Below are positions 10,001 through 16,819 of a stretch of 64,000 bases of DNA, piece after piece. Below the pieces are notes generated by a model. It was not told the origin of the DNA, searched no databases, and was given only the letters and a program-made list of their open reading frames with translations. A program made the position numbers and the translations under genes. The stretch lies in contig JALFYY010000013.1 in assembly GCA_022783865.1 (NCBI GenBank), forward strand, positions 1 through 64,000, read 5' to 3'. Each line of letters opens with the position of its first letter. Position 1 is the first letter of the stretch. Origin of the DNA: Bacteroidales bacterium (GTDB lineage: Bacteria; Bacteroidota; Bacteroidia; Bacteroidales; Paludibacteraceae).

Positions 10001-13000
10001 CCCGATGCCGGTGTCCCCCTTGTTTCCAAAGCCGGCAACGGTGCCCTTACCATCTATTTCAAGGCAGGTGGCTATTCGCAGATGGCAGGATGGCAGATTG
10101 AGGTACGTTGCCACGAACTGATGCCGCTGAAGATTGACAGTGTTGTTACTGCCGCCTTGGCGCCGGCGGTACAGACCATCGGTGCCGCTGACGTACAGCT
10201 GATGCAAGCCGCTGTCTATGTCTCGGGCGACCGTGGACCTTTGTCGCTGAATGCTTTCAATACCTCGTTGGAAGGTCCTGCTACTAATCTCCGTTGGTAT
10301 GCTGCCGGCCATTCGCCCGTCTTTACTTCCACCGAGCCTTTTGCAGCCCCTTATGCGCTGACAGAGAGTGGTGTGTGGTATTTCTATGCAGTGGCGGATG
10401 TTTCGCCCGAGGCGTCCGAAGGCGACAATATCACCTTCGCTTTGCAGACCGTTACGGTCGGAGAAGACAACATCGCCCCCTTGCAGACGGTGCAGACGGC
10501 TACCCGTATCGTGAGCGGTGTGCATGGCACTTTCGTTATCGGCAAGAGCGATGCTGCCGACTATCATACTTTGCAGAGTGCCGTCAACTCGTTGGCTATC
10601 GGCATTGACGGTCCTGTTACGTTCCTCTTGGAGTCGGGACGCTACGAGGAGCAGGTGATAGTGCCTGTGCTCAAGGGTGTGTCCGAAACCAACAATGTCC
10701 TTTTCCGCTCGCTTACGGGTAATCGCGACGATGTGGAAATCGTTTACAACGGTTCGTTGGGAGACAATACCGGTGTTTGGACTTTCGATGGCGCCGATTG
10801 GGTGACCTTGGAAGGATTGAGTTTTACGAGCACTTATACGCTTGTCAACCAAGCTTCGGTCGTATGTCTTCGTAACGCTTCCGAGCATATCACTCTCCGC
10901 AATTGCTATATCCACGCTGCCTCTTTCACCGAACCTGCCGCCAGTCTCAATCTGCTCCGGCTCTATGTTGTGTCCGGCTCGCAAGCTTTCAACCATCATT
11001 TCACGTTGCAGGATTCCCGCTTGGAGGGCGGCTATATTGCTTGCTACCTCACCGGACACGCGGCAGCGGCCGATCCTTGTACCGAGGGCTTGAACATTGT
11101 GGGGAATACCTTCGAGGGGCAAGGTGCGAAGATGATTTATTCCGATGGTTTCCGCCGTCCGCTCATTGCCGGCAATACAATGACTGCCACGGTACGCAAA
11201 TCCGGTTTCTATGCTATCGACAATATCAACTTTGCCGATACGCTCACGCTGACCGGCAACACTGTTACCCTCACGCTGGGAGGCAATTTCGGAGCATCGG
11301 GCATCTATTTGCGGCCTAATGGCTCGCAGGACAAAACGGCGCTCTTCGATATGTACAACAATGCCGTCAGCATCATTGCCGACAACGACTATGCCTGCAA
11401 TGGTCTCCATCTGAACAACAATCTCCCGCTTGTCCGCATCGCCTACAACACGTTCCGTGTACAGAGCAATGCCGACTACTCTGCACCTGTTTACTTCTAT
11501 TCCAAGCCGGCGGAAGGCTCTTCGCTGACCAACAATATCCTGCTTTCTGCCGTCAAAGGGCAGGCGTTGCGCTATCGCAGTGCCTCCTATGTAGGCAATG
11601 TCACCTTCCGGCACAATTGTCTGTACACTCCCGAAGGAAATAGTTTTGCCGGCACGGTGGCGGAAACTTTCGATGCGTGGAAAACGCTGGTGGGTGCCAC
11701 CGATGAGCAGGGTAATATCAGCCGGAATGTCGATTTCGTCAGTGCCGCTATGCTTATGCCCCGTACCGGAGACGGCTTGCTCAGTGCCCAACCGCTCGAC
11801 TATGTCACTACCGATATCACGGGCAGGCAGCGTGCCGCACAACCTACTGTCGGCGCCTACGAATACGACCCCGAACTCACCCGTATGCCGCTCCTCCTCG
11901 AAGGTTATCCTTCCGTTGCCAACGTCACGCACAATGCCGCCGCTGTCTTGCTGCGGGCATCTGCCAACGGTACGGCATACCTCTTGGTGCGTACTGCCGC
12001 AGAAGCGGCACCCGACAACCAGACTGTTGTCACTGAGGGTACCCGTGTCGAACTCCCCGCCGACAGAGAAGTATCCTCTTCGCTGACCGGTTTGCAGGAG
12101 CACACCGCTTATACGGTTTATGTGTTGCTTGCCAACCTTTTGGGCGAACCTGCACAAGAGGCACTCACTTGCATGTTCACCACCGAATGGGAACGTCGCG
12201 ATATTGTTATCAACGAAATCCTGCCGCAGACCGTCAATGCGGATACACCTGTCCGCTTTGTCGCCCGACTTGCTGCCACTTATCCGCAAGCCGAGCCTTA
12301 TCGTTTTGTCTGGACCGATTTCCGGGGCGACACACTCTCTACCGATAGCGTACTCACTCTCACGGCTGACCGTACACTTGCGCTTAAAGTGAGTGTCACC
12401 GATGCTTTCGGAACGCGTGCAGCGGCAGGAACACACTTGCAGGTATTGCAGCAGGAGGCGCAGACCGCTACTTTCGAGGAATATCGTTTGCCCGCCGAAT
12501 CAGTCCTTACCGACGATGAAACATGGACCGATTGGGCGTTTAACCCGATCTATAGCGGCACTTATGCTTTCGATGCTTACCTGCAGCGCGATTGGGGAAT
12601 GTGCACCGGCTTTGCTGTTTCCAACGAGACTTCTACTCTGTACGAAAACTACTCCCATCAGTTCCGTTCCGCGGCAGGTGGGGCCTATGCCGGCAGTAAC
12701 TATGCCGTCTTCTTTCCCGTCTGGGGCGAAACGGCGGCTGTCCGTCCCACTCATACCGGCCAACCTGCTACCGTGCGTGGTTTCTATCTCACCAACACTG
12801 CCTGGGTGGTCGATGCTGTACGCAACGGCGATGGAATGACGGCAGGAGGGTTTGAGCAGGGCGATTGGTTCAAACTTATTGTAGAGGGCTGGAATGGAAC
12901 GGAAAAAGCCGGTACGGTCGAAGTCTTTCTTGCCGACTACCGTTCGGAGAATGCTGCCGAACATACTCTCCTCGAACAATGGCAATGGGTGGATCTCTCG

Positions 13001-13390
13001 CCGTTGGGAGCAGTGTCTGAGATTACTTTCTCTTTCGACGGTACACGTCGCAACGCCGGCGGTCTTACTACGCCTACCTATTTCTGTATGGACAATTTCA
13101 ACGGCGTGCATGATGACATCCATACAGGTGAAGTCAATCATTGGAGCAACGATGCGGAAACTTTTATGGTGCGCACATATCCCAATCCTGTTACTGACTA
13201 TTTGCACATTGTTCTGCCACAGGCAGAAGGCACGATGGAGATATATACTACTGACGGTATTTGCGTAATGCGTCAAGACTTGACGTCTGAACAGATTGTG
13301 CTCAACGTAAGTAACTGGGATACCGGTATTTATATCTTGCGTATTTGTTCGGAAGATGCTGTGGCAACACAACGAATCTTCAAACGCTGA
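7097..13390 (+). CDS. 2097-aa multidomain T9SS-sorted surface protein (CUB-like/BNR_assoc_N-like repeats, beta-helix, FN3/PKD-like, DUF4465-like)
   Basis: Repeated FYDDGG...F.P...LKIYNG...GALTV and LQEGDNYFWLACD-type blocks; VSNETSTLYENYSHQF...GFYLTNTAWV...FCMDNFNG; C-terminal TYPNPVTDYLHI...GIYILRI...QRIFKR. Confidence 0.85.
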   Translation: MNRKLRNFYLLACLIMTLPCLHAEDLLMLQFGKQVLTVSKDNPLTFYDMKGTEDIPSNNNSNSFSTAIFKPAEEGNSIVLSFETVDVRNDGASYPAYLNIYNGVFDTTSVTYPATVGDVSTTKFPTTDALLASLDGTYSDLTYVSSDATGALSVCYHYKYAKRCGGWKAVVSSVKVEDMAIKTATADYSQVNGNIYAGKQNVALAGLTIQTEGLGNPDALTGVSFSLSCTNVIDPATLKLYAGNAASTASLTAIDASVTGTNGTYSFTLSKPLAAGDNQFCIGADVLSSAPFDATVSLNITGITTQKGYSGFQTVTPALFTVARMVLIANTPATYTVEQELGFYDDGGPEGKISNNFEGTVTFMPAHEGMKVQIDFSDISIFYTSSAVSIGNQDLLKIYNGTTAAAENLLYSVETDKLPSLTVKSTSADGALTVYMRSKTPSSYYIGTGFEAKVSEFVPEAMTVGALTVEKTESRTLSAGEKNSPLLGFNIQTVNTEPALSPASFVFVTNGTFPQIATAEVYYTKRSDVFSTAVLAGSATVTGNGVVIAVTDAIALQEGDNYFWLACDIATDAPNGAKVEATLSKVTFRNGTAQENITTPAGDFEIYNIVRSSCGSQEITVYGDWAYTHTQSSYGSNYAAENCNQTVVFRPAVEGNLIQIDYADFAVYYSSSAYYGVRAKYEIYNGSGTAGTKLWEVTADNCNVGPGRVRSSAEDGALTVVFNPNTASSYTDKGWHATVSQYTPFDMKVTEITVEQASVKLVKPGEKAAAILAFDIQTEGMLNGLTLQEITLDLKGSETDVDSVLLFRNGEEISRVPAASTVTLTSDVLLQEYSNRFTVLFNLKADAAIGHSVDAALTHVKVTDRVLQPVNGDPDGARPVKNVYLLQAGDNGQLNVGTNSLMFYDDGGEDADYSSGFEGWVTFVPTVENSAIELVFNDFNCAYGCSFYLYYADGRQENYDASFGYYDKPDAGVPLVSKAGNGALTIYFKAGGYSQMAGWQIEVRCHELMPLKIDSVVTAALAPAVQTIGAADVQLMQAAVYVSGDRGPLSLNAFNTSLEGPATNLRWYAAGHSPVFTSTEPFAAPYALTESGVWYFYAVADVSPEASEGDNITFALQTVTVGEDNIAPLQTVQTATRIVSGVHGTFVIGKSDAADYHTLQSAVNSLAIGIDGPVTFLLESGRYEEQVIVPVLKGVSETNNVLFRSLTGNRDDVEIVYNGSLGDNTGVWTFDGADWVTLEGLSFTSTYTLVNQASVVCLRNASEHITLRNCYIHAASFTEPAASLNLLRLYVVSGSQAFNHHFTLQDSRLEGGYIACYLTGHAAAADPCTEGLNIVGNTFEGQGAKMIYSDGFRRPLIAGNTMTATVRKSGFYAIDNINFADTLTLTGNTVTLTLGGNFGASGIYLRPNGSQDKTALFDMYNNAVSIIADNDYACNGLHLNNNLPLVRIAYNTFRVQSNADYSAPVYFYSKPAEGSSLTNNILLSAVKGQALRYRSASYVGNVTFRHNCLYTPEGNSFAGTVAETFDAWKTLVGATDEQGNISRNVDFVSAAMLMPRTGDGLLSAQPLDYVTTDITGRQRAAQPTVGAYEYDPELTRMPLLLEGYPSVANVTHNAAAVLLRASANGTAYLLVRTAAEAAPDNQTVVTEGTRVELPADREVSSSLTGLQEHTAYTVYVLLANLLGEPAQEALTCMFTTEWERRDIVINEILPQTVNADTPVRFVARLAATYPQAEPYRFVWTDFRGDTLSTDSVLTLTADRTLALKVSVTDAFGTRAAAGTHLQVLQQEAQTATFEEYRLPAESVLTDDETWTDWAFNPIYSGTYAFDAYLQRDWGMCTGFAVSNETSTLYENYSHQFRSAAGGAYAGSNYAVFFPVWGETAAVRPTHTGQPATVRGFYLTNTAWVVDAVRNGDGMTAGGFEQGDWFKLIVEGWNGTEKAGTVEVFLADYRSENAAEHTLLEQWQWVDLSPLGAVSEITFSFDGTRRNAGGLTTPTYFCMDNFNGVHDDIHTGEVNHWSNDAETFMVRTYPNPVTDYLHIVLPQAEGTMEIYTTDGICVMRQDLTSEQIVLNVSNWDTGIYILRICSEDAVATQRIFKR

Positions 13391-13612
13391 CAAACCCGAA
13401 TCGTCACAGACAGAGGCTACAGCGGTATCCCTGTATTAACACCTTGTTTTCTGCCAATTACCAAGTGTTTGCTGTGGCGTTTTCAGAGAGGTGTGTCCGA
13501 TGGGGCACACCTCTTTCTGTTTATTTCCTTTCCCCTTTTCCATCCTGCTGCCTGTCCTTTCTTCTCTTCACGCCTTTTCCTCATCTTTGTCTTTGTTCTA
13601 TCTTCCTACCAT

Positions 13613-13679
13613 ATTCCTTTTTCAGATGTCGGCTTGATACCGGCTGAATCACCCACTAATCACCCACTAATCACCCACT
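13613..13679 (+). repeat. 67-bp dispersed repeat ending in 3 x 11-nt units AATCACCCACT (13647..13679)
   Basis: 63 of 67 bases match 63301..63367 by hand alignment. Confidence 0.9.
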
Positions 13680-13957
13680 TATGGTTGCTTGTGGCTATTT
13701 AGACCATTAGAACAACCTAAGAGATGAATAGAGAGCAGGGCAGGTATGATGTTGGAATACAGAGTATTGCCTTCCGCTGTCATATGGTTAACGTAAATTC
13801 ATCAAACTCAGGTTAAATAGGGCTTGCCCGATAAATCGTAAATACTAATTTGTCTTTTGTTCATTGTCTTTGTCTTCGCTTCTTTGTCTAATTATAAAAT
13901 AGGTTGTAATAAATGTTTCTTGTCTGACAGCAATATTATAAATTGTCAATGAAAATA

Positions 13958-13989
13958 TTTGTGTATGTCAGAAAGTTGTTGTAATTTTG
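13958..13989 (+). promoter_or_regulatory. Bacteroidota-type promoter of the rpsF operon (TTTG 13958-13961, TAATTTTG 13982-13989)
   Basis: 20-nt spacer TGTATGTCAGAAAGTTGTTG nearly identical to the acpP spacer. Confidence 0.75.
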
Positions 13990-13993
13990 CAAA

Positions 13994-14053
13994 CCATTTC
14001 GGCGTGAAATGCGAATGCAGGTTCACCTGCAGGAGGATAGGGCGTCGGTGTGG
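13994..14053 (+). promoter_or_regulatory. structured 5' leader of the rpsF operon, candidate r-protein leader
   Basis: Outer stem CCATTTCGGCG/CGTCGGTGTGG with GU pairs; inner hairpin TGCAGG-TTCA-CCTGCA (14016..14031). Confidence 0.5.
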
Positions 14054-14090
14054 AGAATAATATTATTAACAAAATTAACTAATTTACTCT

Positions 14091-14438
14091 ATGTTAAATC
14101 ATTACGAGGCCACTTTCATCTTGACTCCCGTTTTGTCTGACCAACAGATGAAGGAAGTGGTTGACAAGTTTGAGGGTCTGCTCAAAGACAACGGAGCCAG
14201 CATTCTCAATCGTGAGGAATGGGGTTTGAAGAAACTCGCATATCCTATCAAGGGCAAAACAACGGGATTCTATGCCCTGCTGCAATTTGATGTTGAACCG
14301 TCATTCATCGCTACACTTGAGACCGAGTTCCGTCGTGACGAACGGGTTATCCGTTTCCTCACTTTCGCACTCGACAAGTACGCTTTCGAATACGCTGAAA
14401 AACGTCGCAATGTTAACTTAAATAATAAGGAGGCTTAA
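14091..14438 (+). CDS. rpsF: 30S ribosomal protein S6
   Basis: [27 protein letters not shown]; followed by rpsR and rplI. Confidence 0.97.
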   Translation: MLNHYEATFILTPVLSDQQMKEVVDKFEGLLKDNGASILNREEWGLKKLAYPIKGKTTGFYALLQFDVEPSFIATLETEFRRDERVIRFLTFALDKYAFEYAEKRRNVNLNNKEA

Positions 14439-14440
14439 TT

Positions 14441-14704
14441 ATGGCAGAACAAGAAATCCGTTATCTCACTCCGCAAAAACGTGAGAACCAGAAGAAGAAA
14501 TACTGCCGTTTCAAAAAGAGCGGTATCAAGTATATCGACTACAAAGACCCTGAGTTCTTGAAGAAGTTCTTGAACGAGCAAGGCAAAATATTGCCCCGTC
14601 GTCTTACCGGTACTTCGTTGAAATACCAACGCAAAGTATCTCAAGCTGTTAAAAGAGCACGCCATTTGGCATTGCTCCCATACGTAACCGATATGATGAA
14701 ATAA
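14441..14704 (+). CDS. rpsR: 30S ribosomal protein S18
   Basis: [62 protein letters not shown]. Confidence 0.97.
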   Translation: MAEQEIRYLTPQKRENQKKKYCRFKKSGIKYIDYKDPEFLKKFLNEQGKILPRRLTGTSLKYQRKVSQAVKRARHLALLPYVTDMMK

Positions 14705-14715
14705 GGAGGATAACT

Positions 14716-15159
14716 ATGGAAGTAATTTTGATTGAAAATGTAGTTAACTTGGGCTACAAAGACGATATCGTAAAAGTACGCGACGGATACGGACGTAACT
14801 ACCTTATCCCTAACCGCTTGGCTGTGATTGCCAACGAGTCGAACTTGAAAGTGCTGGCTGAGAACCAGAAACAACGTGCTCACAAGTTGGAGAAAATCAA
14901 AAACGATGCACTTGCTTTGGCAGAACAAATCAATGCTGCTGAACTCACTATCGGTGTAAAAGCAAGCGAAAACGGCAAGATTTTCGGTACTGTTACTACC
15001 GCTCAGTTGGCTGACGCATTGGCTGCCAAGGGTATTACGGTTGACCGCAAGACGATTGTTATTGCAGAGCCTATCAAAGAGTTGGGCGAATATACAGCAG
15101 TAGCCCGCTTGCACAAAGAGGTTAGTGCCGACATTAAGTTTACCGTTGTTGTTGAATAA
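14716..15159 (+). CDS. rplI: 50S ribosomal protein L9
   Basis: MEVILIENVVNLGYKDDIVKVRDGYGRNYLIPNRLAV. Confidence 0.97.
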   Translation: MEVILIENVVNLGYKDDIVKVRDGYGRNYLIPNRLAVIANESNLKVLAENQKQRAHKLEKIKNDALALAEQINAAELTIGVKASENGKIFGTVTTAQLADALAAKGITVDRKTIVIAEPIKELGEYTAVARLHKEVSADIKFTVVVE

Positions 15160-15178
15160 TTAAGAAAGGACACGCATT

Positions 15179-15433
15179 ATGAAAAACGGAATTCATCCAG
15201 ATAACTACCGTGTTGTAGTATTCAAAGACATGTCTAACGGAGAACAGTTCTTCAGCCGTTCTACCGCCGCAACGAAAGACACTATTGAAATCGACGGTAC
15301 CACCTATCCATTGATTAAGTTGGAAATCTCCAGTTCGTCTCACCCATTCTATACGGGTAACTCGAAACTGGTTGATACTGCCGGTCGTGTTGACAAGTTT
15401 ATGCAACGTTACGGCAACCGTAAACATAAATAA
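15179..15433 (+). CDS. rpmE: 50S ribosomal protein L31, type B
   Basis: [24 protein letters not shown]...[20 protein letters not shown]; lacks the zinc-binding cysteines. Confidence 0.95.
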   Translation: MKNGIHPDNYRVVVFKDMSNGEQFFSRSTAATKDTIEIDGTTYPLIKLEISSSSHPFYTGNSKLVDTAGRVDKFMQRYGNRKHK

Positions 15434-15498
15434 TCGGGCTTGCCGCTGTTTTGTGGGACACGCTTCTCTGACAAGACAGCTACGGCTTGTAATAAATA

Positions 15499-15528
15499 GA
15501 ATAAGGGCGGAGCAATCCGCCCTTATTC
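15499..15528 (+). terminator. hairpin terminator after rpmE
   Basis: GAATAAGGGCGG-agcaat-CCGCCCTTATTC, 12-bp perfect stem. Confidence 0.7.
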
Positions 15529-15559
15529 TGTATCTAATCACTATCATATTCTATTTACC

Positions 15560-16309
15560 ATGAACCGCAATCTCTCTCTCTGGAAACAAACCGGCAAGAA
15601 TACGATTCTCTCTGTTCTGCTGTTTGCCGCCTTGTTCGGCTTGCTCTATTTAGTGGAGCACTTTTATCCTGAATTGCAACTCTTGCGCTTTTACGACGCT
15701 GCTTTTTGTGTGGGTATTCCGGCAAGTATAACCGGTGTAGCCTATGTGCTTTCCATCAAGAATCCTGAGAACTATACGGGTTTCTATGCGGGCATCGTTA
15801 TGTCGCTGTTGCTCTGCGTGCAGTTTTTCCTGCAAGGCAACTACGACCTCTGTCTGCTCTATATCGCCATCTTTGTGCCTTTCCAAATCAAATCGATTGT
15901 GCAATGGGTGAAACCGCATAGTGCCGACGCTCCTTTTGCTCCCGAGTTTTTGAGCAAGAAAGCCATGTGGATATCCGTTGCGGTATGCATGGCGGTTACT
16001 GTTCTCGATTATCTCTTTGCTACTTATGTCGTCCATTCCGACGGCTTGCTCCATAATTGGCTGTTGAAACTGATGGGCGCACTGATGATATCTTCGAGTG
16101 TGTTGGCAAATTTCTGGCTGATATACAAAAAGAACGATGCGTGGATTTATTGGGTAATCTACAGCCTTTCGGGCATCATCTTCTATGTGATATTGAATAA
16201 CGCCTTTAGTGTCGTACTCTTTGTTTTCTTTGCCGTTATCAACGGTATGGCAGGTATTGCATGGATACGCAATACGGATGAAGAACATATGGGATGGCTC
16301 AGACGATAA
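15560..16309 (+). CDS. PnuC-like nicotinamide riboside/mononucleotide transporter family membrane protein
   Basis: Seven to eight hydrophobic segments; YKKNDAWIYWVIYSLSGIIFYVI resembles the PnuC KxxExWxxW region. Confidence 0.55.
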   Translation: MNRNLSLWKQTGKNTILSVLLFAALFGLLYLVEHFYPELQLLRFYDAAFCVGIPASITGVAYVLSIKNPENYTGFYAGIVMSLLLCVQFFLQGNYDLCLLYIAIFVPFQIKSIVQWVKPHSADAPFAPEFLSKKAMWISVAVCMAVTVLDYLFATYVVHSDGLLHNWLLKLMGALMISSSVLANFWLIYKKNDAWIYWVIYSLSGIIFYVILNNAFSVVLFVFFAVINGMAGIAWIRNTDEEHMGWLRR

Positions 16310-16351
16310 AGACAGGACAAAGGAGCAAGGACAACGGAATCAGGAGGAAAG
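16310..16351. repeat. period-7 purine-rich array (agacagg acaaagg agcaagg acaacgg aatcagg aggaaag)
   Basis: GG recurs at 16315, 16322, 16329, 16336 and 16343 with exact 7-nt spacing. Confidence 0.55.
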
Positions 16352-16364
16352 AGCAAAAGGATAA

Positions 16365-16763
16365 TTAGTAGTATTTTGCAACAGGTGGAAAAGCGTCTTC
16401 GAAATGGGTAATAGTAACATCGCTTGTTTTCGCTTGTTCTGCGGGGATATCCGGTGGTAAGAGTACGGCAATAATATCGAAACGTGGAGATAAATTGATG
16501 TGCTTCAAGTGAATATAGATATTTGCAGCACGGGTCATACGCTCTTTGCGCCGCATATCAACGGCTTCTTCAGGAGAGAGAATACTGCCGGTTCGTCGTG
16601 TTTTCACTTCTACAAACACAATCTCCCGTCGTGTCCGGGCAATGATATCCACTTCCAAATGACTGCATCGCCAGTTGGTTTCTACAATGGTATAGCCTTT
16701 CCGGCGCAAGTATTCCTGCGCAAAATGCTCGCCTTGTTGCCCTACTGTGTTATGCTCCGCCAT
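16365..16763 (-). CDS. YraN family (UPF0102) endonuclease-like protein
   Basis: GEHFAQEYLRRKGYTIVETNWRC..EVDIIART..EIVFVEVKTRR. Confidence 0.9.
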   Translation of the reverse strand: MAEHNTVGQQGEHFAQEYLRRKGYTIVETNWRCSHLEVDIIARTRREIVFVEVKTRRTGSILSPEEAVDMRRKERMTRAANIYIHLKHINLSPRFDIIAVLLPPDIPAEQAKTSDVTITHFEDAFPPVAKYY

Positions 16764-16780
16764 GGATTGTTAAAATATAA

Positions 16781-16813
16781 GAAACCCAACCTGCGGTGTA
16801 CAGATTGGGCTTC
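16781..16813 (-). terminator. terminator-like hairpin after malQ
   Basis: GAAACCCAA...TTGGGCTTC inverted repeat (one GU pair) immediately past the malQ stop. Confidence 0.55.
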
Positions 16814-16819
16814 ATTGTG

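Noticed and set aside
9110-12436. 1108-codon open frame antisense to the giant T9SS gene
   Set aside because: Fully contained in a well-supported sense CDS with domain structure; composition (R/G/I/V-rich, no recognisable domain) is typical of codon-bias shadow ORFs.
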